Notes under the pieces: generated by a model
What the model saw: only the letters and a program-made list of their open reading frames with translations
Database searches by the model: none
What the model was told of the DNA's origin: nothing
Origin: Pseudomonadota bacterium
GTDB taxonomy: Bacteria > Pseudomonadota > Alphaproteobacteria > Rhizobiales > Hyphomicrobiaceae
DNA length: 64,000 nt
Assembly: GCA_023412805.1 (NCBI GenBank)
Contig: JAEZRM010000061.1
Location: 10,070-74,069, forward strand
Direction of reading: 5' to 3'
Made by a program: the position numbers and the translations under genes
In this document: in pieces, positions 42,312 through 49,513 of the stretch
How positions within the stretch are numbered: the first letter of the stretch is position 1
How the letters are laid out: each line of letters opens with the position of its first letter

Positions 42312-43664
42312 TCACGAAAGCGTGCGCGCCGCGTGCTTGTAGCCCATGCGCCGCTCGGGCGGCACAGGATGGCGCCCGGCGACACGTGAGAGGATCAGCG
42401 CCACATCATCGTTCGAGCCCGCGGTGACGGCGCAGTCGAGGAAAAGCTGCTCAAGCACGTCCTGCTGCGCGTGGCTGCCGCCGAGACGGTACATGCCGCC
42501 GATCGCCGGCCGCATGACCCGGGCGGCGGCATCGGGCTCGCCCTTGGCACGCAGGAGAACGGCTTCGCTGATCGGCAGTGCGTAGTCGGTGACGAGGCGC
42601 GCGTTGAGCGTACCCGCAGTGGCAGCGTATGAGCGCATGGCCTCCAGCGCTCGCCCGCCGGCGTCGAACCGGCGCGTTGCTGCAAGTGCCATCATCCAGT
42701 GCGGTAGTGTGAAGGGCGAGAGGCAGTCGCCGATGCGCGCTTCGGCCTTGTCGGCAATCTCGATCCAGCGTTTGCCGACGTCGACGCCCTGCCGTTCGAG
42801 CCGGAACAGCATCGACGACGCATTCTGAATGTCGATGTAGAGATCGGGCTGGGCTTCCACGAGCGGGGAGGTGAGATCGCGGAAGTGGCGATCGTAGAGA
42901 TCGAGGACGGTGTCGAATTCGCCGCGCTCGAAATGATAGAGCCCGCGATGCCACCACAGATGGTGTTTGAGGTTGTTGCCGCCCTCCCAGTACGGCTCGA
43001 GACCGGCGAGCCAGTCGATGCCCTCGCCGGCGCGGCCTTGCATCTCGAGAATGTGCGCGACGGCATGGGCGGCCCATAGATCACCCTTGTCGACGTCGAT
43101 CGCATCGCGGCCGGCGGACTCAGCCAGCGTGTAGTTGCCGAGTTCCTCGTGCGCGAAGCAGCGACAGGCGAGCAGCGTTCCCCAGCCGGCGAGGTCCGCG
43201 CCGTAGCGCGGCAGCGCCTTCTCGACCTCGCGCGCCATCGCGCCGGGCCGGCCCAGCCAGAACGCATTGAAGTGATGCAGGCGCAATGCCAGTACGTCGC
43301 GCGGGTGCTCGTCGAGGATCTGCTCCCAGACCGCGAGCGTGCGGTCGAGATCGCCATCAATCCAGTGACGCAGCGCAGCCGCATGGGCCTTCTCGCGTCC
43401 GTCCGCGCGACCGATCAGACCGCCGGCGGTTTCTAGTGCATTGACGGCGACGGGCACGTTGGCCTGCTTGAAGGAGAGCATCATGAGATAGCCCTTCAGC
43501 ACGTGGGCGAGGGCAAAGTCCGGATCGGCGGCGAGCGTCAACTGGAGGTTGGCGCTGATGTCCGTTTTATATCTCAGGTAGCTCAGCACGGTCTTATTGA
43601 AGGCCTCGGCGGCGGCGGCGCTCAGCGTGGAAAGGGGCAGGCCGTGCAGATCTGAGTGGGGCAT
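42312..43664 (-). CDS. Tetratricopeptide-repeat protein 38 (TTC38)-like
   Basis: 450-residue all-helical protein matching the TTC38 family (conserved from bacteria to man, function unknown). Recognisable pieces are ALAHVLKGYLMMLSFK, HPRDVLALRLHHFNAFWLGR, AAHAVAHILEMQGRAGEGI and LKHHLWWHRGLYHFERGEFD. The ATG at 43664 is preceded by GGAGG 5 bases upstream, fixing the start within the open frame from 43724. It precedes the DUF6152 gene by 78 bp on the same strand; a functional link is not evident. Confidence 0.88.
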   Translation of the reverse strand: MPHSDLHGLPLSTLSAAAAEAFNKTVLSYLRYKTDISANLQLTLAADPDFALAHVLKGYLMMLSFKQANVPVAVNALETAGGLIGRADGREKAHAAALRHWIDGDLDRTLAVWEQILDEHPRDVLALRLHHFNAFWLGRPGAMAREVEKALPRYGADLAGWGTLLACRCFAHEELGNYTLAESAGRDAIDVDKGDLWAAHAVAHILEMQGRAGEGIDWLAGLEPYWEGGNNLKHHLWWHRGLYHFERGEFDTVLDLYDRHFRDLTSPLVEAQPDLYIDIQNASSMLFRLERQGVDVGKRWIEIADKAEARIGDCLSPFTLPHWMMALAATRRFDAGGRALEAMRSYAATAGTLNARLVTDYALPISEAVLLRAKGEPDAAARVMRPAIGGMYRLGGSHAQQDVLEQLFLDCAVTAGSNDDVALILSRVAGRHPVPPERRMGYKHAARTLS

Positions 43665-43937
43665 GGGGCCTCCGGACGGCGGTTGAACGCTTCCAGAGAT
43701 TAAAGGAGTGGCGCCACGAGGCAACTATCGGGACAGCCTCTGCGCGCGAGCTGCGTCCGATGCCAGCAAGTTAAAGGAAAAATTCTCGCCCCAGAATTGG
43801 ATAGTTAATTTTAGTCTATTATTAATAATATAATGGCCGTCGGGGATGAGCTCCTTAATAACTCAATATGTTAATGGCCCGTCCATGTCTCCTGCTTATA
43901 CACGCATCAAGAGGCGTTCAATTTGCAGGAGAAGGCG
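43665..43937. other. AT-rich upstream region of the first TadG-like gene
   Basis: 273 bases without a supported gene. The first part is of normal composition; 43770-43880 is strikingly AT-rich compared with the rest of the window and contains TATAAT at 43829-43834 within a run of TTAATA-type sequence. Likely the promoter and perhaps a binding region for nucleoid proteins. Confidence 0.6.
43805..43834 (+). promoter_or_regulatory. Candidate promoter for the first TadG-like gene
   Basis: A perfect -10 box TATAAT (43829-43834) with a poor -35 (TTAATT, 43805-43810, 18-base spacer). It lies about 100 bp upstream of the predicted GTG start in AT-rich DNA. The AT bias alone makes chance matches likely. 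Confidence 0.35.
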
Positions 43938-45470
43938 GTGTTCCAGTTCATTATTCCAGCCTCGGGCGTTTTGCGCCGAGCCCACGTTCGCTTTTCAGGA
44001 AAGCGTTTTACCAGAGATGAGCGCGGCTCGGTCCTGATCATGTTCGGTCTGGCGACGTTCGTGATTTTCACGCTCGTGGGGGCGGCCGTGGACTACGGCC
44101 GGGCCATTGTTGCGCGTGAGCGGCTGCAGGCGACCGTGGACAGCGCCGTGCTGGCGGCTGCACGCGTGTGGCAGATCGAGCAAGACATGGATCTCGCGGA
44201 GGAGAAGGCGATCGCGCATTTCGACGCCATGAAACCTCAGGGCGTGAATGCCCGCCTCACATCGCTCGCGCCCGATACGGATCTGAATTCGATAACGGCT
44301 GAAGCCAGCGCCGAGGTCAAAGTTCCGTTCCTCAGTCTTGTGCTGAACGGTGAGCCGTTGAGGGTTTCCTCGCGTGCTCAAGCGACATTCTGCGTCGGCT
44401 GCCGTAGTGGCGGTGGCAGCGGCGGCGACAACGATGGATACAGCGTCGAGGTCGCCATGATGCTGGACGTAACGGGCTCGATGGCCGGCAGCAAGATCGC
44501 CGATCTGAAAGAAGCCGCGAAAGACCTCGTCAAAATCCTCGTTTGGGATGACCAGAGCGAGTACACCTCGCGCGTTGCGATCGTGCCGTTCTCACATGCG
44601 GTGAATGCAGGATCGGTGTTCGGCCCCGTCGTCGCATATAACCCGTCGTCGAACCTCAAATTCAACTTCCGCGACGGCAGAGAAAGAACATGGTATCGGA
44701 CCAGCGCTTATTGCGTCTCCGAGCGCGGCGGTACGAACGCCTATACCGATGTTACGCCGACTGGCAATACTCGCCTGCCGCGGGTCTACTACGGAAGCTC
44801 CAGCGCCAGCAATTGCCAGCCGACCACGGCGGTGATGCCGCTCACGAACGACAAGTCCCTCCTCAACGACGCGATCAATGGGTTGGTTGCGTCTGGCTGG
44901 ACGGGTGGAAACCTCGGCACATCGTGGGCCTGGTACATGCTCTCGCCGCGCTGGTGGCAGGACATGCCCGCGAACGTCTATCCCAGCCGGCGCCCCTTGG
45001 GCGAGGTGCCGACCCTGTCGGCTGCGTGCAAGCGCACTGATCAGGTGTGCGCGGAGCCTCCGTCGTACGAGGGCGTCAAGAAGTACGCCGTGCTGATGAC
45101 GGACGGCGAGTACAACATGCAGTTCTGCAATGGCTCGACGAACGGCACGACAGGCGCCTCGATCCCGGATCGCAACTCAGGTCCTGGCAACAGCGAGAAA
45201 GCCAACTGCACGTCGGGACTCGGCAGCTCGAATACGCAGGCGTTGGCGCTGTGCACGGCGATGAAGAACTCGGGGATCACCGTCTACACGGTTGGCTTCG
45301 GGCTTGGCACGTCGGGAACGCAGGTGGATATGCTGCGGGCGTGTGCTTCCAGCGACGGCCACTTCAGCAAGCCCGGTAAGCTCTTCTACAACACGCAGAC
45401 GGGTGCCGAGCTTCGCAATGCCTTCCGTCATATCGCATCGTCGATTTCTCAGATCACGCTTCGCCAGTAG
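43938..45470 (+). CDS. TadG-like pilus-assembly protein with von Willebrand A domain (paralog 1)
   Basis: 510 residues. N-terminal Tad segment with one membrane helix (ERGSVLIMFGLATFVIFTLV) followed by AAVDYGRAIVARERLQATVD and DSAVLAAARVW, typical of TadE/TadG minor pseudopilins. The von Willebrand A domain has the metal site DVTGS near residue 177 and LMTDGEYNMQFC further on; paired cysteines suggest an exported, disulfide-bonded domain. The C-terminus AELRNAFRHIASSISQITLR closes the fold. The start is taken as GTG at 43938, 6 bases after AGGAG; the TTG at 43923 is an alternative. No other tad/cpa genes lie in the window. Followed by a terminator and a full-length paralog. Confidence 0.87.
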   Translation: MFQFIIPASGVLRRAHVRFSGKRFTRDERGSVLIMFGLATFVIFTLVGAAVDYGRAIVARERLQATVDSAVLAAARVWQIEQDMDLAEEKAIAHFDAMKPQGVNARLTSLAPDTDLNSITAEASAEVKVPFLSLVLNGEPLRVSSRAQATFCVGCRSGGGSGGDNDGYSVEVAMMLDVTGSMAGSKIADLKEAAKDLVKILVWDDQSEYTSRVAIVPFSHAVNAGSVFGPVVAYNPSSNLKFNFRDGRERTWYRTSAYCVSERGGTNAYTDVTPTGNTRLPRVYYGSSSASNCQPTTAVMPLTNDKSLLNDAINGLVASGWTGGNLGTSWAWYMLSPRWWQDMPANVYPSRRPLGEVPTLSAACKRTDQVCAEPPSYEGVKKYAVLMTDGEYNMQFCNGSTNGTTGASIPDRNSGPGNSEKANCTSGLGSSNTQALALCTAMKNSGITVYTVGFGLGTSGTQVDMLRACASSDGHFSKPGKLFYNTQTGAELRNAFRHIASSISQITLRQ

Positions 45471-45491
45471 CAGGCCTGCCGATCGATATGG

Positions 45492-45523
45492 AAAAGGAGC
45501 GCTGGAAAGGCGCTCCTTTTTTA
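45492..45523 (+). terminator. Intrinsic terminator after TadG-like paralog 1
   Basis: Stem AGGAGCGC (45495-45502) and GCGCTCCT (45510-45517), with extra A-T pairs at the base, followed by T6. It lies 22 bp after the stop, so the two TadG-like genes are separate transcription units. Confidence 0.88.
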
Positions 45524-45711
45524 TTTCAGGGGCGCAAATGCGGTATGGCAAATAAAATCAAAACGCTGGCGTTATATATTATTTACCCAGATGCGACGCT
45601 TTGAATAAAAGAGAAAATTGCAGATAATTGTCCGGGATCAGATTAAGGGAAAATCAATGGCGCACCTCTATTTGTGATCGTACGGGGCTAGTCCTGTGAG
45701 AGGTATGCGTC
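45524..45711. other. AT-rich intergenic region between the TadG-like paralogs
   Basis: About 190 bases with no gene. The section 45550-45660 is AT-rich (ATATATTATTTA, GAATAAAAGAGAAAATTG) like the region before paralog 1, and probably carries the promoter of paralog 2. The low GC of both upstream regions contrasts with the genes themselves. Confidence 0.55.
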
Positions 45712-47178
45712 ATGTCGGGCGTTTGGCAGGCTATTCGGATGCGGCGGGCGGCTGGCGCTCCGCTGTGCGGGCTGGTGAAGAACGACCGCGGTTCGGTCGC
45801 CATCATGTTCGGCCTTACGATTTTTGTCGTGTTCACGATCGTCGGAAGCGCCGTTGACTACGGGCGCGCAATGCTCGCTCGGGCGCGGCTGCAGGCTGCA
45901 GTGGACAGCTCGGTGCTGGCGGCGGCGCGCGTCTGGCAGCTCGAGAACAGCCTGGAGCTCGCCGAGGAAAAAGCGCTGGCCCACTTCGCGTCGAACAAGC
46001 CGAGCGACCCATCGCGTGTCGTCGAGTTCACGCCCAATATGGTCGATTCGACCTTCACGATGATCGGCGAGACCGTTGTCCGTACGCCTTTCCTGAGCTT
46101 CGTCAATCATCCCACCATCACGGTCGCGACGCGTGGACAGGCCCTCATCGCCGGCGGTGGGAATGCGGGCACGAACCTCGAGGTCTCGCTGATGCTCGAC
46201 GTCACGGGCTCGATGGCGGGTGACAAGATCGACGCTCTCAAGTTGGCGGCGAAGGATCTGATCGACATCGTCATCTGGGATGATCAGAGCGAGTTCACCT
46301 CGCGTGTCGCGTTGGCGCCGTTCTCGACCGGGATCAATGCGGGAGACATTCTGGGCCCGCTCGTGGCCTACAATCCGAACTCGAGCCGCAGCTTCCGCCA
46401 GCGCAACGGCAGCAACTCCACCCGTTATCGTACCAATACGTACTGCCTTTCGGAGCGCACGGGTGCCGAGGCATTCACCGATGCTGCGCCGACGGGTTCC
46501 AATGCGATCCCGCGAGCCTACCAGACGTCGAACAATTCTTCTGCGTGCCTTCCTCAGGCGCCCATTGTCCCGCTGACGAAAGAGAAGAAGGATCTGAAGG
46601 ATTTTATCGACTCGAAGGCCAAGGACAAGAACGGCAACACCATTCAGTTCAAAGCGGACGGCATGACGGCGGGCCATCTCGGTACGGCGTGGGCCTGGTA
46701 CCTGCTGTCGCCGAATTGGGCGAACGTTCTTCCGGAAGGGAGCAAGCCACAGCCGTATTCGATGCTGAAGGAGGTTGGCGAAAAGGGTCAGCCGCTGCTT
46801 TCGAAGGTGGCCGTGCTCATGACCGACGGTGAGTACAATCAGCAGTATTGCAACAGCACGACGACCAGTACGGCGGGAGCGACCATCCCGGATTACGACA
46901 CGGGCAACAGTGGCGCCAACTGCAAGTCGCCGAATGGCACCTCGACCTATCAGGCGCGCGAGCTGTGCAAGAAAATGAACGCGGCAGGGATCACGGTTTA
47001 TACGGTCGGCTTTGAGTTGCCTGAGCCGAAGGGCGGCAAAGACGCAGACTCGGTGGTCACGCTTCGCGGCTGCGCCAGCCAGCCTCACATGTTCTACAAC
47101 GCGAAGACGGGCGACGAACTGCGCAATGCCTTCCGGCATATCGCCACCTCGATCGCCGCGCCGATCCTCTCGCGCTGA
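45712..47178 (+). CDS. TadG-like pilus-assembly protein with von Willebrand A domain (paralog 2)
   Basis: 488 residues, homologous along its whole length to paralog 1: Tad segment DRGSVAIMFGLTIFVVFTIV with SAVDYGRAMLARARLQAAVD, metal site DVTGS near residue 163, TSRVALAPFSTGINAGDILG, LMTDGEYNQQYC, and C-terminus DELRNAFRHIATSI. It differs mainly in a short Lys-rich insertion (SKAKDKNGNTIQ) and the spacing before the last strands. The ATG at 45712 has GAGAGG about 8 bases upstream; a second ATG nine codons on is possible. Probably exported and envelope-anchored through the N-terminal helix. Ends in its own terminator. Confidence 0.87.
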   Translation: MSGVWQAIRMRRAAGAPLCGLVKNDRGSVAIMFGLTIFVVFTIVGSAVDYGRAMLARARLQAAVDSSVLAAARVWQLENSLELAEEKALAHFASNKPSDPSRVVEFTPNMVDSTFTMIGETVVRTPFLSFVNHPTITVATRGQALIAGGGNAGTNLEVSLMLDVTGSMAGDKIDALKLAAKDLIDIVIWDDQSEFTSRVALAPFSTGINAGDILGPLVAYNPNSSRSFRQRNGSNSTRYRTNTYCLSERTGAEAFTDAAPTGSNAIPRAYQTSNNSSACLPQAPIVPLTKEKKDLKDFIDSKAKDKNGNTIQFKADGMTAGHLGTAWAWYLLSPNWANVLPEGSKPQPYSMLKEVGEKGQPLLSKVAVLMTDGEYNQQYCNSTTTSTAGATIPDYDTGNSGANCKSPNGTSTYQARELCKKMNAAGITVYTVGFELPEPKGGKDADSVVTLRGCASQPHMFYNAKTGDELRNAFRHIATSIAAPILSR

Positions 47179-47201
47179 CGATCAACGTCCCAGATCGAAA
47201 C

Positions 47202-47235
47202 ACAGGGCATCCTTCGGGATGCCCTGTTCATTTTT
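47202..47235 (+). terminator. Intrinsic terminator between convergent TadG-like and thioredoxin genes
   Basis: Perfect 10-bp stem CAGGGCATCC (47203-47212) and GGATGCCCTG (47217-47226) with a TTCG tetraloop, followed by a T-rich run. It overlaps the stop of the convergent thioredoxin gene. Confidence 0.88.
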
Positions 47236-47641
47236 GCGGGACGCTTCGAGGGCTTTCCCCGAGCATGACGCCGACTGCGCGCAGGAAGATCTCGGGGCCC
47301 GTGTAGCCGACGAGGCGATCGATCTCGGTGCCTTCGCGCATGAAGACGACGGTCGGTATGATCTCGATGGGAGCGGAGAGGCCCATGGTATCGAGATCGG
47401 TGTGGGCGACGTCGACGAAGCGAAGAGGCGCGCGATTGGCGCGTGCCGTCGCGCGGTAGGCGGGAACGATCTCGTCGCGCAGAAGCTGGCACATGGGGCA
47501 TCCGCGTGCCTCGATCACGACCAGCTCGATCGTGGGTGCAGGCTCGGCAGCGAGTTCCATCGCGGCATCTGTCGGCTGCGTCGGGCTGGCCAAGCTGAGC
47601 GCGGCCGCTGTTAACAGAACGAACGACAAATATCGGGACAC
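47228..47641 (-). CDS. Secreted thioredoxin-family protein
   Basis: 137 residues. A signal peptide (YLSFVLLTAAALSLASPTQP) precedes a thioredoxin fold with redox motif CPMC in EARGCPMCQLLRDEI and the cis-proline loop IEIIPTVVFMREG. Alphaproteobacterial proteins of this type (sometimes called SoxW-like or regulatory thioredoxins) reduce or transfer thiols in the periplasm; the partner is unknown. It is convergent with the TadG-like gene. Confidence 0.87.
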   Translation of the reverse strand: MSRYLSFVLLTAAALSLASPTQPTDAAMELAAEPAPTIELVVIEARGCPMCQLLRDEIVPAYRATARANRAPLRFVDVAHTDLDTMGLSAPIEIIPTVVFMREGTEIDRLVGYTGPEIFLRAVGVMLGESPRSVPQK

Positions 47642-47795
47642 TTGTACGGCACCGGATGATGAACGAGGTTACCGAAGCGTAAAATGCACAAACGGGGCCA
47701 GCCGCGGCGAAGGCGGCGCGGCATTTGTTCGTCGGGCCTTGGAAGCTGCGTTGGGGCGTCGTAGTGAAGGGCGCTGCAAGCAACAAGGAACGATC

Positions 47796-48071
47796 ATGAG
47801 CCTGACGCTCGGGCTGGCCCTCTACTTCATCATCTGGTGGACAGTGCTCTTTGCCGTGCTGCCGTTTGGCGTGCGCACGCAAGGTGAGGCCGGTGAAGTC
47901 GTACCTGGCACGCCCGCAAGCGCGCCCATTGCGCCCCGCTTACTGCGAACGTTCGCCATAACGACAGTTGCCGCGGGCGGCGTGTTTGCGCTGGTTTACG
48001 CGGTGCTGGCGGGCGGGGTCGTCGATATTGGCGCGTACTTCCCGAATCCGATGCCGCCGGGTCCGCGCTGA
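47796..48071 (+). CDS. DUF1467 family membrane protein
   Basis: 91 residues, two membrane helices (LGLALYFIIWWTVLFAVLPF and FAITTVAAGGVFALVYAVLA) with the conserved link GVRTQGEAGEVVPGTPASAP. The family is confined to Alphaproteobacteria and of unknown function. The ATG at 47796 has AAGGA about 7 bases upstream; the longer open frame from 47493 overlaps the thioredoxin gene and is discarded. In related genomes this gene often precedes proS; here no proS follows. Confidence 0.92.
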   Translation: MSLTLGLALYFIIWWTVLFAVLPFGVRTQGEAGEVVPGTPASAPIAPRLLRTFAITTVAAGGVFALVYAVLAGGVVDIGAYFPNPMPPGPR

Positions 48072-48092
48072 GGCTTGCCTGAATCCACGCAC

Positions 48093-48118
48093 AAAAAAAG
48101 CAAGGCGGTGAGCCCTGC
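48093..48118 (-). terminator. Intrinsic terminator on the minus strand
   Basis: Read on the minus strand: 7-bp stem GCAGGGC/GCCTTGC (one G-T pair) with loop TCACC, followed by T7. No minus-strand gene lies upstream that would need it, so it probably ends a non-coding transcript. On the plus strand the same hairpin has a mismatch and only three Ts, though it may also serve the DUF1467 gene. Confidence 0.65.
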
Positions 48119-48119
48119 T

Positions 48120-48302
48120 TTCCAGAAGTCCAGTAGTCAGACGGATTGACGGACCGCCTTTTGCTAAGCCATTCCCACTCGCGACCGCTCGGGCCGCACA
48201 CTCGGCTTCCACGATCCTCTGAGCCGGGATCGTTGGAGCGCCGCCTGCTCCCTAGACTTGGGCGATGCGAAGACCCCAGACGTGGTCTCACGGCCCTTTT
48301 TT
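48120..48302 (+). ncRNA. Putative structured small RNA (strand uncertain)
   Basis: A 180-nt segment ending in a plus-strand terminator: AGACC/GGTCT hairpin (about 48271-48288) inside GGGC/GCCC, followed by T6 (48297-48302). Inside it are the strong hairpin ACGATCC/GGATCGT and long-range complementarity GGGCCG with CGGCCC. The minus-strand alternative would end at 48093. I could not match it to tmRNA, RNase P RNA or SRP RNA; the conserved motifs of those are absent. 6S RNA has the right length but I cannot confirm it. Confidence 0.35.
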
Positions 48303-48491
48303 CGTACGCGGGTGTGACACTAGCTCATCTGCGACGTCTTGTCAGCCCTTGAATGTGCTAGATCCAAGATCCCGCAACGATCGGGTTTTGTTCGACTTTT
48401 GCGCCGCACCATCGGTTTGTGCCATAGGTGATGATGGCTAAACGAGGGCCGCGGCGAGAGCGGCTGCAGCGGCGAGGGCCGGGAGGAGACG

Positions 48492-49250
48492 ATGGCACCA
48501 ATCAACGCTGCCGAGCGCAAGACGCTGATCCTGACCGGGGCCTCGCGCGGTATCGGCCACGCGACTGTAAAGCGCTTCGCGTCGGCAGGCTGGCGCGTCA
48601 TCACCTGCTCGCGTCACTCCTTTCCGGAAAACTGCCCCTGGGAAATGGGGCCTGAAGATCACATCCAGGTCGATCTCGCCGATGCCGAGGATACGGCGCG
48701 GGCGATCGCTGAAATGCGCCTTCGCCTTGCGGATCAGCGCGGGCATCTGAACGCGCTCGTCAATAATGCCGGGATCAGCCCCAAGGGCGCTGCCGGTGCG
48801 CGTCTCGGTACACTCGAGACACCACTTGAAGATTGGCAGCGCGTGTTTCAGGTGAACTTTTTCGCGCCGGTGCTGCTTGCGCGCGGACTCCTCGTGGAAC
48901 TCGAGCGCGCGAAGGGCGCTGTCGTCAACGTGACATCGATCGCGGGAAGCCGCGTGCATCCATTTGCCGGCGCGGCCTATGCGACGTCGAAGTCGGCGCT
49001 TGCGGGACTGACGCGCGAGATGGCGACGGACTTCGGCGCGCGTGGTGTGCGTGTGAATGCGATCTCGCCGGGAGAGATCGATACGTCGATCCTGTCGCCC
49101 GGCACCGAGCGCATCGTGAATGAGCAGATTCCGATGCGTCGTCTGGGCGAGCCCGAGGAAGTCGCGAAGGCGATCTATTTCCTCTGCACGGATCAATCGA
49201 GCTACGTGAACGGTGCCGAGCTGCACATCAACGGCGGGCAGCATGTTTGA
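48492..49250 (+). CDS. Short-chain dehydrogenase/reductase
   Basis: 252-residue SDR. Cofactor motif TGASRGIG at 15-22, structural NNAGISP at about 91, catalytic Ser in VTSIAGS and Tyr-x-x-x-Lys in YATSK, C-terminal CTDQSSYVNGAELHINGGQH. All catalytic residues are present. The Arg after TGAS and the nearby residues do not clearly fix NADH versus NADPH. The ATG has GGGAGGAG 4-5 bases upstream. The substrate is unknown. Confidence 0.94.
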   Translation: MAPINAAERKTLILTGASRGIGHATVKRFASAGWRVITCSRHSFPENCPWEMGPEDHIQVDLADAEDTARAIAEMRLRLADQRGHLNALVNNAGISPKGAAGARLGTLETPLEDWQRVFQVNFFAPVLLARGLLVELERAKGAVVNVTSIAGSRVHPFAGAAYATSKSALAGLTREMATDFGARGVRVNAISPGEIDTSILSPGTERIVNEQIPMRRLGEPEEVAKAIYFLCTDQSSYVNGAELHINGGQHV

Positions 49251-49262
49251 TGCTTTGCTAGC

Positions 49263-49301
49263 ACGGCCTACTGGCCGGCGCGCAGTCGCGCGCTCATGAA
49301 G
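49263..49301 (+). repeat. Interspersed intergenic repeat, module B
   Basis: ACGGCCTACTGGCCGGCG followed by GCAGTCGC and CTCATGAAG. Same orientation and nearly identical to 6706-6744, about 42.5 kb away. Confidence 0.78.
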
Positions 49302-49351
49302 CGGCGGCGCAATCGCGAAGAGGGGACCTGTAGCGGTCGCGCGCTCGACTT

Positions 49352-49505
49352 GTCTGCATGGCTGCCGCGGGCATAGCACTGGCGAACGGTTGCGAAGCAC
49401 CCCTTCCCGCAGCTCGCGGCAACGAACTCGTCGCCGTCTGCATGGCCGCCGCGGGCATAGCACCACGAAGTGGTTGCGAAGCACCCCTTCCCAGCAGCCC
49501 GCGGC
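49352..49505 (+). repeat. Interspersed intergenic repeat, module A, two tandem copies
   Basis: Copy 1 at 49352-49420 and copy 2 at 49436-49505. Both start GTCTGCATGGC, continue through CCGCGGGCATAGCAC and GGTTGCGAAGCACCCCTTCC, and end CGCGGC. The inverted third copy is at 6597-6666, where CCCCTCTT replaces CACCCCTTCC. Confidence 0.82.
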
Positions 49506-49513
49506 AAACCAAA

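Larger units (their letters stand above)
48072..48491. other. 420-bp gap with outward-facing intrinsic terminators (candidate RNA gene)
   Basis: No coding sequence. A minus-strand terminator sits at 48093-48118 and a plus-strand terminator at about 48258-48302, pointing away from each other, so each must end a transcript starting between or beyond them. The 180-200 nt between them are highly structured, with an apical hairpin at about 48210-48235 (ACGATCC/GGATCGT) and outer pairs GGGCCG (48191-48196) with CGGCCC (48291-48296). A 6S-like or other small RNA is the leading idea. Confidence 0.5.
49251..49513. other. Convergent intergenic region made mainly of repeats
   Basis: Gap between the 3' ends of the SDR and aldehyde dehydrogenase genes. 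Contains repeat module B (49263-49301) and two tandem copies of module A (49352-49420 and 49436-49505, period about 84 bp). Open frames crossing it on both strands are by-products of the repeats. Confidence 0.7.

Noticed and set aside
48090..48302. tmRNA, RNase P RNA or SRP RNA at the structured gap
   Set aside because: The tag ORF and GGGGGC-type ends of tmRNA, the GAGGAAAGTC of RNase P RNA and the GGAAGGAAGCAG of SRP RNA are all absent.
48360..48412. tRNA-like 3' end (TTCGACT loop with GCGCCGCACCA)
   Set aside because: No complementary 5' acceptor arm or D/anticodon arms can be placed within 90 bases upstream, so the match is chance.
49352..49505. CRISPR array
   Set aside because: Only two tandem copies of about 70 bp with a 15-bp gap, imperfect repeats and no cas genes; it is an intergenic repeat family.
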